Positions 1-5,164 of a stretch of 5,164 nucleotides of DNA are shown piece after piece. The DNA lies in the NCBI GenBank assembly GCA_028694715.1, contig JAQVKJ010000121.1, positions 1 through 5,164 of the forward strand, read 5' to 3'. Position 1 is the stretch's first letter, and each line of letters starts with the position of its first letter. The position numbers and the translations under genes are program-made. The notes beneath the pieces were generated by a model that did no database searches, was not told the DNA's origin, and saw nothing but the letters and a program-made list of their open reading frames with translations. This stretch comes from Weeksellaceae bacterium (lineage in GTDB: Bacteria > Bacteroidota > Bacteroidia > Flavobacteriales > Weeksellaceae).

Positions 1-1038
1 TCCCGGATTACTTCTGATAATGGTTTTAAGCGTGGTCTGATCCACAAAGCAATAAGGGAAAGCCGAATGCTCTATGTCAGCACTGCTCAGTCCTATGACT
101 TTTAGGTTCTTAGCTGTCAAGTCTTCATGTATTTGGTTGAGCCGTTCTACATCAGAAGATGATATTTTGTCTGCAAAAGGAACAACAAAGAAGACGATTT
201 TTTCTTCTGCAAGATATTCTTCCGTCCTGTCACCTTCCTCACAATCGAGCATAAAATCGTGGATAGGGGGTTCGTATCCGTTTGCGGTTTTTTTGCTTTC
301 GGTCAGGTCTCCGAGCAATTCCCATGGCGTTCCTTCTTCATACCATTTGGCGTCGTTCAGGTATTCATCATCCGTGATTTTCACTGTTTCGCCGGTATTT
401 TTATTTTTCATAGTGTAATAAACCGTGTATTGTGGACCTTTCAACCCGAGTTCGTCTGCGGTTTTCATTCCATCTGTAATATTTTTTCCGATGGCATAAG
501 CTCGAAAATCAATCAGTGGAAGTTTTTGAATTCCGGTGTAAGCAAAGTAAGAACAAAGCAGCAACGCAATGACAGTAATACTGTAATTGATTTTATTGTT
601 TTTGAAAATCGGTAGTATGTATTTTTGTCCAATGAACAACACAATAATCAAAACGAGCAGAAAAATATCTTTCCAGAAAGACTGCCATGGCGTAAGTTTC
701 ATGGCGTCTCCAAAGCAACCGCAATCGGTGACTTTGTTGAAATAAGCCGAATAAAAAGTGAGGAAAGTAAAAAATACAATCAAAAGTAAGAGTGCCCAAA
801 CCGTGAATCTCCGAAAAATTCCCAATAACAGAAGTATGCCAAGGATGATTTCGAACACGCTGAAAAAAGTGGCTTGAGGCAGCGCCAAATCATGTAAAAA
901 ACCGATGTTGAACACATCGGCAGCGAAGTATTCTTCCAGTTTGTAGCCAAAACCAATCGGGTCAACTGCTTTTACAAAACCTGAAATGATGAAAATAATT
1001 CCAACTATCAATCGACTGATGTTTACCAAATATTTCAT
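1..1038 (-). CDS. BT_3928-type DoxX/MauE-like membrane protein with thioredoxin-like C-terminal part (3' end missing)
   Basis: The minus strand is open for 346 codons from the ATG at 1038 to the window edge with no stop, so the C-terminus is missing. The N-terminal half is membrane-embedded: hydrophobic segments lie near residues 5-22, 56-75, 79-100, 124-137 and 150-168. Between the third and fourth is DCGCFGD (105-111), a cysteine motif seen in DoxX/MauE-like proteins. Residues about 170-346 are soluble; the stretch from 280 (EKIVFFVVPFAD, a helix, then NLKVIGLSS) alternates strand-helix-strand in the manner of a thioredoxin-like fold, but no CxxC is visible in it. This layout matches the Bacteroidota family annotated BT_3928, whose biochemical role is unknown; a redox or envelope role is inference. 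An in-frame TAA lies upstream of the ATG. The start overlaps by one base (TAATG) the stop of a short upstream frame, suggesting coupling with the DUF1599 operon. From memory of related genomes, tpiA often follows this gene; that would lie outside the window. Confidence 0.88.
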   Translation of the reverse strand, partial: MKYLVNISRLIVGIIFIISGFVKAVDPIGFGYKLEEYFAADVFNIGFLHDLALPQATFFSVFEIILGILLLLGIFRRFTVWALLLLIVFFTFLTFYSAYFNKVTDCGCFGDAMKLTPWQSFWKDIFLLVLIIVLFIGQKYILPIFKNNKINYSITVIALLLCSYFAYTGIQKLPLIDFRAYAIGKNITDGMKTADELGLKGPQYTVYYTMKNKNTGETVKITDDEYLNDAKWYEEGTPWELLGDLTESKKTANGYEPPIHDFMLDCEEGDRTEEYLAEEKIVFFVVPFADKISSSDVERLNQIHEDLTAKNLKVIGLSSADIEHSAFPYCFVDQTTLKTIIRSNPG

Positions 1039-1230
1039 TACTCTATTTTTATCGATAATTTTTTAAAATAATCCTCAAACTTAAGCAAAACTTTTTTATC
1101 GATTCTGTTCGTATTCAATGTAATCTTACGCTTAGAGGTTTGTAACTGAAGTTCGCCAAAATTTTGATTGATACATTGAATGAAAAATCAATTGGTTTTG
1201 GGAATATCTAATCTGTAATTTACTCGTCAT
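1038..1230 (-). pseudogene. Possible small gene split by one frameshift, between the DUF1599 gene and the membrane protein gene
   Basis: Two overlapping minus-strand frames fill this gap. Frame A starts with ATG at 1230, overlapping the last 11 bases of the DUF1599 gene including its stop, and ends at 1132 after 32 codons (begins MTSKLQIRYSQNQL). Frame B is open from 1187 to the TAA at 1040-1038, which overlaps the ATG of the next gene by one base; it holds 49 residues ending LLKFEDYFKKLSIKIE and has no ATG. Skipping one base in the TTTT run (minus strand, about 1162-1165) would join A to B into one product of about 63 residues with coupling overlaps at both ends. I do not recognise the protein; its C-terminal part is lysine-rich and probably helical. 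It could be a decayed gene, a sequencing error, a +1 frameshift site, or chance. Coding status is uncertain because the frames are short. Confidence 0.3.
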
Positions 1231-1765
1231 TTTCATCCAATAAAATTAGACCAAAAACCGAATAATTAATCATGTCCAAATAGTTGGCTTCCAGGCCTTC
1301 AGAAACCAGTAGTTCACCTTTGTTGTCTTCTATTTGTTTGATTCTCAAAAGTTTTTGTAAAATTAAATCGGTGATGGAACTCACACGCATCTCGCGCCAA
1401 GCTTCTCCGTAATCGTGGTTTTTTTTGAGCATCAACTCTTTGGCTTCTTCCACTTTTTGGGAGTACAATTCCAGTGCTTTTTCATTGTTGATGTCCACAC
1501 ATAGACTTTCCTCCAATTCCAACTGAATCAAAGCAATGACGGAGTAATTCAAAATCCCGATGAATTCGCTTTCTTGGCCCTCCTCGATTTTTTGTTCTGA
1601 ATTTAATTGCAAACTCCTGATTCTTGCAGCTTTGATGTATATTTGGTCGGTCAGAGAACTGAGTCTCAAAATCCGCCAAGCCGGACCATAATCCTCCAGC
1701 TTTTTGGCAAACAAAGATTTGCATTTATCAATTACTTCCCCAAACTGTTTTGATGTTTTTTCCAT
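1220..1765 (-). CDS. DUF1599 (Nmad1-like) protein with two tandem repeats
   Basis: The 181-residue protein consists of two copies of one domain. Copy 1 has KKLEDYGPAW (21-30), then RLSSLTD (34-40) and ILNYSVIAL (71-79). Copy 2 has KKNHDYGEAW (114-123), RVSSITD (127-133) and MINYSVFGL (165-173), offset by 93-94 residues. The repeated DYGxAWR...R.SS.TD...K..RI pattern is the signature of DUF1599 (PF07659, which I recall as nucleotide modification associated domain 1). The family's activity is not established, and a link to nucleotide metabolism is inferred from phage relatives. There is no signal peptide or membrane segment, so it is probably cytosolic. The ATG at 1765 is preceded by AAGGT directly against the start, too close for a normal Shine-Dalgarno. 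It diverges from folP and leads the minus-strand operon with the membrane protein gene. Confidence 0.88.
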   Translation of the reverse strand: MEKTSKQFGEVIDKCKSLFAKKLEDYGPAWRILRLSSLTDQIYIKAARIRSLQLNSEQKIEEGQESEFIGILNYSVIALIQLELEESLCVDINNEKALELYSQKVEEAKELMLKKNHDYGEAWREMRVSSITDLILQKLLRIKQIEDNKGELLVSEGLEANYLDMINYSVFGLILLDENDE

Positions 1766-1791
1766 ACCTTCGTTTCGTGTTCAAAAGTACA

Positions 1792-1799
1792 CAAATTTA
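1792..1799 (-). promoter_or_regulatory. Probable -7 element of the DUF1599 operon promoter
   Basis: The minus strand reads TAAATTTG here, matching the Bacteroidota -7 consensus TAnnTTTG, 26 bases upstream of the DUF1599 ATG. Transcription would start near 1785-1788, giving a leader of about 20 bases. No TTTG or TTG is present at the -33 position; 19 bases upstream is TTAT, so the upstream half is weak. Confidence 0.5.
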
Positions 1800-1819
1800 T
1801 AACATTGACAGTTATCTAA

Positions 1820-1827
1820 TAATTTTG
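1820..1827 (+). promoter_or_regulatory. Probable -7 element of the folP promoter, suggesting a leaderless or near-leaderless transcript
   Basis: TAATTTTG matches TAnnTTTG and ends three bases before the folP ATG at 1831. Bacteroidota transcripts usually begin a few bases after this element, so the folP mRNA would begin at or very close to its start codon. As on the opposite strand, the sequence 19 bases upstream is TTAT (1797-1800) and not TTTG. If the true folP start were further downstream, the leader would be longer, but the next in-frame ATG (codon 18) lies inside the conserved N-terminus. Confidence 0.45.
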
Positions 1828-1830
1828 TAA

Positions 1831-2664
1831 ATGCAGATCAACATCAAAGGAAATTTATTCGATTTGTCAACGCCGGCAGTCATGGGAATCCTGAACACCA
1901 CACCCGATTCCTTTTATGCAAATAGTAGGGTACAGCATTTGGATCATGCTTTGCAGAAAGCCGATGAAATGCTCAATCAGGGCGCAGATTTTATTGATAT
2001 AGGTGGAATGTCCACACGCCCGGGATCCGAAATCCCTTCAGAAAGCGAAGAACTCAAAAGACTCATACCGGTCATTGAATCTCTGGCCAAACACTTTCCA
2101 GATATTGTGATTTCTGTGGATACTTGGCGTTCAAAAGTCGCAAAAGAAGCTGTACAAGCCGGCGCATCGATGATTAATGATATTTCTGCAGGCCGAATGG
2201 ATGAAAACCTCTTTTCCGTTGTGGCCGAACTCAATGTACCCTATGTCTTGATGCACATGCTTGGAAATCCACAAACCATGCAACAGAATCCGGTTTATGA
2301 ATATGTGGTGATAGAAGTCAATCGGTTCTTGGCCGATAAAGTCGTTGAACTGAGGAAATTAGGAGTAAATGACATCATTTTGGACCCGGGTTTTGGCTTT
2401 GGAAAAACATTGGAACACAATTATGACTTGTTGAATCAACTCGATTTGATTGGCTATGGAGAATTTCCATTGTTGGTGGGCGTTTCCAGAAAATCAATGA
2501 TAAAAAAGTTGCTGAATGTTGACGAAGAAAATGCGCTAAACGGTACCACTGCGGTGAACATGATTGCGCTACAGAAGGGCGCTAAGATTCTTCGCGTACA
2601 TGATGTGAAAGAAGCAAAACAAACCGTTGAAATATGGAAAATGCTCAACCGAAGTGTTTATTAA
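1831..2664 (+). CDS. folP: Dihydropteroate synthase
   Basis: This cytosolic enzyme of folate biosynthesis condenses 6-hydroxymethyl-7,8-dihydropterin diphosphate with p-aminobenzoate to give dihydropteroate, and it is the sulfonamide target. At 277 residues it has normal bacterial length and a TIM-barrel motif order: GILNTTPDSF (19-28, including the metal-binding Asn22), DIGGMSTRPGSE (56-67, the loop with Thr62-Arg63-Pro64), SVDTW (95-99), INDIS (115-119), MHMLGNPQTM (141-150), LDPGFGFGK (184-192), GVSRKS (217-222, with Lys221) and RVHDV (255-259). All key residues are present and no resistance-type change in the TRP loop is apparent. The ATG at 1831 gives the expected N-terminus. The gene diverges from the DUF1599 gene over 65 bases and is followed by ppk2 on the same strand. 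Confidence 0.97.
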   Translation: MQINIKGNLFDLSTPAVMGILNTTPDSFYANSRVQHLDHALQKADEMLNQGADFIDIGGMSTRPGSEIPSESEELKRLIPVIESLAKHFPDIVISVDTWRSKVAKEAVQAGASMINDISAGRMDENLFSVVAELNVPYVLMHMLGNPQTMQQNPVYEYVVIEVNRFLADKVVELRKLGVNDIILDPGFGFGKTLEHNYDLLNQLDLIGYGEFPLLVGVSRKSMIKKLLNVDEENALNGTTAVNMIALQKGAKILRVHDVKEAKQTVEIWKMLNRSVY

Positions 2665-2734
2665 TTTTAACTTTATAAATTTATCTTCCAATTAACCATA
2701 ATTTTTTTGGTACAAAATTTAAAACCCTCTAATT

Positions 2735-3556
2735 ATGTCAGAATTTGATTTAAATGATTTCATCTCCATTTCCAAAAGCAGCGAAATCATCGATTTGCTT
2801 GTTTCAAAAGGAATTATAAAAGAAAAAGCGTTTCTCAAACAGTTGGATTACGAAAGAGAACTCGACAAACTTCAGTACGAATTGCTGAAGATGCAATCTC
2901 AGATTGTAGAAAATAATGCCCGTGTACTGGTGATTTATGAAGGGAGAGATGCCGCCGGAAAAGGCGGTACCATCAAAAGGACAATTGCCAGTCTGAATCC
3001 CAAAAAATACCGGGTGGTCTCACTGCCCAAACCTACCGAAGAAGAAACCAAACAATGGTATTTTCAGCGATATATCCAACACCTGCCCAAAAAGGGAGAA
3101 ATTGTTTTCTTTGACCGAAGTTGGTACAATCGCGCAGTGGTAGAACCGGTTTTTGGTTTTTGTACAGACGAACAATACAATTCGTTTATGGAGCAAGTCA
3201 ATGTGTTGGAACACATGCTTATACATGATGGGATTGTACTCATTAAATTCTATCTGAACATCTCCAAAGACGAGCAAGAAGAAAGATTGGATAAACGAAG
3301 AAATGACAAAATGAAGCGATACAAAATCGGAGGACTGGATGAGTTTGCCATTGAGAAATGGGACGAATACAGCTTCTACATAGATAAAATGCTGGAAGGC
3401 ACTGCCACAGAAAAATCTCCTTGGGCTGTGATTGATACTGACAGCAAAAAGAAGGCGAGGCTGGAAAGCATAAAATACCTTTTGAAACAAATGAATTTCA
3501 GCAGCTTAAAAACCTCTCTGAACAACGACGAAAGCATTCTGAAAATTAGAAAATAA
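2735..3556 (+). CDS. ppk2: Polyphosphate kinase 2 (PPK2 family, single domain)
   Basis: PPK2 enzymes transfer phosphate between inorganic polyphosphate and nucleoside diphosphates or monophosphates in the cytosol. The 273-residue protein has one PPK2 domain from about residue 38 to 252. Walker A is EGRDAAGKGG (69-78, Lys76), and Walker B with the following conserved block is FFDRSWYNRAVVEPVFGF (125-142, Asp127, Arg128). WYFQRYIQHLP (108-118) and the lid region RLDKRRNDKMKRYK (184-197) are also family-typical. It most resembles the short single-domain type represented by PA0141 (class I), which favours ADP phosphorylation or GTP formation; the exact nucleotide preference cannot be read from the sequence. 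The N-terminal 35 residues and C-terminal 20 are less conserved. The gene lies 70 bases after folP; the spacer is AT-rich with a perfect 10-base palindrome (ATAAATTTAT, 2675-2684) but no convincing promoter or terminator, so read-through from folP is possible. Confidence 0.94.
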   Translation: MSEFDLNDFISISKSSEIIDLLVSKGIIKEKAFLKQLDYERELDKLQYELLKMQSQIVENNARVLVIYEGRDAAGKGGTIKRTIASLNPKKYRVVSLPKPTEEETKQWYFQRYIQHLPKKGEIVFFDRSWYNRAVVEPVFGFCTDEQYNSFMEQVNVLEHMLIHDGIVLIKFYLNISKDEQEERLDKRRNDKMKRYKIGGLDEFAIEKWDEYSFYIDKMLEGTATEKSPWAVIDTDSKKKARLESIKYLLKQMNFSSLKTSLNNDESILKIRK

Positions 3557-3588
3557 ATTCAATCCGAATAATTTGACTGTTTGAATTT
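3555..3588. repeat. 8-base inverted repeat just after ppk2, overlapping the next promoter
   Basis: AAATTCAA (3555-3562) and TTGAATTT (3581-3588) are perfect reverse complements separated by 18 bases. The repeat begins at the ppk2 stop codon and its loop contains the -33 box of the downstream promoter. An all-but-GC-free stem followed by CTTTATTACTTTT would be a weak terminator; an operator site is equally possible. Chance is not excluded in AT-rich DNA. Confidence 0.3.
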
Positions 3589-3602
3589 CTTTATTACTTT
3601 TG
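3572..3602 (+). promoter_or_regulatory. Consensus Bacteroidota promoter for the ATP-grasp/carboxylate-amine ligase operon
   Basis: TTTG at 3572-3575 and TACTTTTG at 3595-3602 are separated by exactly 19 bases, matching the Bacteroidota housekeeping promoter (TTTG at -33, TAnnTTTG at -7). The start of transcription would be near 3607, about 140 bases before the ATP-grasp start codon. It separates the amidoligase genes from folP-ppk2 as an independent unit. Confidence 0.7.
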
Positions 3603-3746
3603 GAAAATGTGAAGTAACTGATTTTTGTCATAATTTTCTGTTGACAGAAACGAAACCAAATATTTGAACAGTACTGCTCTTGAATTTATAAAGAATCGGT
3701 TTCAATGTGAAATAAATTATTAAATAAAAATTAAAAACCAATCGGT
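3603..3746 (+). other. Untranslated leader of the ATP-grasp operon with one small hairpin
   Basis: No open frame with coding character is seen between the promoter and the ATP-grasp start. The stretch holds a perfect 6-base stem with a 4-base loop (TTTCTG, TTGA, CAGAAA; 3635-3650), and the seven-base direct repeat AATCGGT at 3694-3700 and 3740-3746, the second copy ending immediately before the ATG. No known riboswitch was recognised. There is no Shine-Dalgarno; the 25 bases before the second AATCGGT are almost entirely A and T, as is common at start regions in this phylum. Confidence 0.4.
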
Positions 3747-4694
3747 ATGGCAAAAAAAATCGGAATTTTATTTGGAATGGAAGATACTTTTCCATGGGCA
3801 TTCATCGACAAAGTAAACGAATTGGGCAAAGGTGAATTTGTAGCAGAAGCGGTTAAAATTGATAAATTAGAACAAGGAGCTGACTACGGATACGCAGTTA
3901 TCATCGACCGGATTTCACAGGATGTACCTTTCTATAGGGCATATCTGAAAAACGCAGCACTCTCAGGAACTTATGTCATTAACAATCCCTTTTGGTGGAG
4001 CGCCGATGAAAAATTCTTCAACAATTGTCTGATGACCAAAATCGGAATTCCAGTCCCAAAAACGGTTCTGCTTCCATCGAGCGAGAGACCCGATGACACC
4101 ACAGAATCTTCTTTCAGAAATCTGGCTTTTCCGCTGGACTGGGATTATATTTTTGATTATATCGGTTTTCCGGCATACATGAAACCGCATGACGGCGGAG
4201 GCTGGAAAAGCGTTTTCAGGGTGGACAGCCCCGAAGACATGTGGACAAAACTAAAAGAAACCGAGCAGTTGGTCATGATGTTACAGGAAGAAATCGTTTT
4301 TGACGATTATTACAGGGTCTATTGTCTTGGAAAAAAATATGTGCATATCATGCCTTATGCGCCAGCCAATCCCCACCATCTGAGATATGCTACTACTCCA
4401 AAAACAGAAGGGAAAGAACTCAAAACGCTGATGAAAACCATTAAGGAATACACCATCAAAATCAATGAGGTGCTGGGATATGATTTCAATACTGTGGAAT
4501 TTGCAATCAGAGACGGTGTGCCTTATGCGATTGATTTCTGTAATCCTGCTCCGGATGCCGATAAGAATTCAGTGGGTGAACAGAATTTTGAATGGATTGT
4601 TGAGCATTCAGCTAAATTTGCTATTCAGAAAGCCAGAGCACACAAACCAGGAAAAACAAATATCTCTTGGGGAAATTTTGTGAGTGAAAAATAG
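3747..4694 (+). CDS. ATP-grasp ligase-like protein, substrate unknown
   Basis: This 315-residue soluble protein has the layout of an ATP-grasp carboxylate-amine/thiol ligase, an enzyme class that activates a carboxylate as acylphosphate and joins it to an amine. Residues 1-100 form a pre-ATP-grasp Rossmann-like part (KIGILFGMEDTFPWAFIDKV near the start). The nucleotide-binding part includes FPAYMKPHDGGGWKSVFRV (141-159), with probable ATP-contacting Lys146 and a glycine-rich loop, and MLQEEIVFDDYYRVYCLG (178-195), where the adenine-contacting strand is expected. The C-terminal part has NTVEFAIRDG (248-257) and AIDFCNPAPD (261-270); Glu251, Asp263 and Asn266 are likely magnesium ligands. The usual E-x-N motif appears here as D-F-C-N. 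It is not close enough to RimK, GshB or Ddl to assign a substrate. It lies 21 bases upstream of a COG2170 ligase and has its own consensus promoter, so the two probably act in one pathway. Confidence 0.8.
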   Translation: MAKKIGILFGMEDTFPWAFIDKVNELGKGEFVAEAVKIDKLEQGADYGYAVIIDRISQDVPFYRAYLKNAALSGTYVINNPFWWSADEKFFNNCLMTKIGIPVPKTVLLPSSERPDDTTESSFRNLAFPLDWDYIFDYIGFPAYMKPHDGGGWKSVFRVDSPEDMWTKLKETEQLVMMLQEEIVFDDYYRVYCLGKKYVHIMPYAPANPHHLRYATTPKTEGKELKTLMKTIKEYTIKINEVLGYDFNTVEFAIRDGVPYAIDFCNPAPDADKNSVGEQNFEWIVEHSAKFAIQKARAHKPGKTNISWGNFVSEK

Positions 4695-4715
4695 TAACTA
4701 ATACGACTAAACGAT

Positions 4716-5164
4716 ATGGCGGAAGGACATATTTTTACACTGGGCGTTGAAGAAGAGTTTCAAATCATCGATGCAAAAACCAGAGATTTGGTATCACATG
4801 TTTCTAAAATTATTGAAGGCGGAAAAGCAACGCTGAACGAAAGCTTGAAGCATGAAATGCATGAATCTGTTGTTGAAATGGAAACAGGTATCTGCAACAA
4901 TATCAACGAAGTAAGAGAAGAGTTAACGAGCCTTAGAAAACGACTGGTTAAAGTAGCCCGAGAAAATGGACTCAGGGTAGCAGGTGGAGGAACACATCCT
5001 TTTTCGGATTGGCAAAAAAACAACATTACCCCCAAAGTAAGATATGACAAAATCGTAAGCGATATGGGAGATGTTGCACGAGGCAACCTGATTTTTGGAC
5101 TGCATGTGCATGTTGGAATTCCAGACAGAGAAGAAGGCATTAGAATACAGAATGTCATGCGTTA
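4716..5164 (+). CDS. Carboxylate-amine ligase of the COG2170 / YbdK (GCS2) family (3' end missing)
   Basis: The ATG at 4716 opens a frame of 149 codons plus two bases to the window edge; family members are about 360-380 residues, so roughly 40% is seen. Motifs in order are TLGVEEEFQIID (8-19, the acidic metal/ATP-binding start of the glutamine synthetase-like fold), HEMHESVVEMETGIC (46-60), GLRVAGGGTHPFSDW (85-99), RY (109-110) and NLIFGLHVHVGIPDRE (124-139). Members of this family are ATP-dependent ligases related to glutamate-cysteine ligase; E. coli YbdK has weak glutamate-cysteine ligase activity and its physiological substrate is unsettled. The enzyme is expected in the cytosol. The 21-base spacing after the ATP-grasp gene, with no promoter between, indicates co-transcription. 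No Shine-Dalgarno is visible before the start, which was chosen because the family's conserved LGVEEEF begins a few residues later. Confidence 0.93.
   Translation, partial: MAEGHIFTLGVEEEFQIIDAKTRDLVSHVSKIIEGGKATLNESLKHEMHESVVEMETGICNNINEVREELTSLRKRLVKVARENGLRVAGGGTHPFSDWQKNNITPKVRYDKIVSDMGDVARGNLIFGLHVHVGIPDREEGIRIQNVMR

Noticed and set aside
74..615. Two overlapping plus-strand open frames of 114 and 118 codons
   Set aside because: They lie wholly opposite the membrane protein gene, whose minus-strand frame is open for 346 codons and shows hydrophobic segments and the DCGCFGD motif.
593..965. Two minus-strand open frames of 61 and 68 codons
   Set aside because: They are other frames within the membrane protein gene on the same strand and show no domain features.
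1805..1810. TTGACA as a sigma-70-type -35 box for folP
   Set aside because: It lies only 12-15 bases from the TAATTTTG box, which is too close, and Bacteroidota do not use the enteric -35/-10 pattern.
2675..2684. Palindrome ATAAATTTAT with TAAATTTA as a ppk2 promoter -7 box
   Set aside because: The last base does not fit TAnnTTTG and there is no TTTG or TTG at the proper upstream distance; such palindromes are common in AT-rich spacers.
3020..3490. 156-codon minus-strand open frame
   Set aside because: It is antisense to ppk2, covering its Walker motifs, and is rich in Phe and Ile as expected from the complement of a conserved AT-rich gene.
3635..3650. TTTCTG-TTGA-CAGAAA hairpin as a terminator of ppk2
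   Set aside because: The stem is short and is followed by CGAAACC, with no T run; it is also downstream of the predicted start of the next transcript.
3752..3759. Run of eight A bases at codons 3-5 of the ATP-grasp gene as a phase-variable tract
   Set aside because: Lys-Lys encoded by AAA AAA is ordinary in AT-rich genomes; the tract is short and one copy of the sequence cannot show variation.
4465..4683. 72-codon plus-strand open frame overlapping the ATP-grasp gene
   Set aside because: It is a shifted frame inside the conserved C-terminal part of the ATP-grasp gene.
4760..5158. 132-codon minus-strand open frame
   Set aside because: It is antisense to the COG2170 gene, whose plus-strand motifs are unmistakable.

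Overview
The window looks like chromosomal DNA of a member of the Bacteroidota, probably the Flavobacteriia. The sequence is AT-rich and genes start without a recognisable Shine-Dalgarno sequence. One promoter matches the Bacteroidota consensus exactly (TTTG, 19 bases, TAnnTTTG). The gene set also fits: a DUF1599 protein and a BT_3928-type DoxX-like membrane protein running divergently from folP is a pairing I associate with this phylum. No rRNA, tRNA, CRISPR array, insertion sequence or phage gene was seen.

Left part, minus strand (1-1765): a two-repeat DUF1599 (Nmad1-like) protein is transcribed leftwards, followed by a 181-base gap and a large membrane protein with a DoxX/MauE-like N-terminus and a probable thioredoxin-like C-terminus, which runs off the left edge. 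The gap appears to hold a small open frame that is broken by one frameshift. Its start overlaps the end of the DUF1599 gene and its end overlaps the start of the membrane protein gene, as expected for a translationally coupled operon.

Centre, plus strand (1820-3556): folP (dihydropteroate synthase) diverges from the DUF1599 gene across only 65 bases. In that gap, -7-like boxes for the two directions sit in a nearly symmetrical arrangement, and folP may be leaderless. A single-domain polyphosphate kinase 2 (ppk2) follows folP after 70 bases.

Right part, plus strand (3557-5164): after a 190-base spacer with a strong consensus promoter and a leader of about 140 bases, an ATP-grasp protein of unassigned substrate is followed 21 bases later by a COG2170 carboxylate-amine ligase (YbdK/GCS2 family), which runs off the right edge. 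Two different peptide-bond-type ligases in one transcription unit suggest a pathway making a small peptide or amino-acid conjugate. This is the most promising candidate in the window for a poorly characterised system; its product cannot be read from the sequence.
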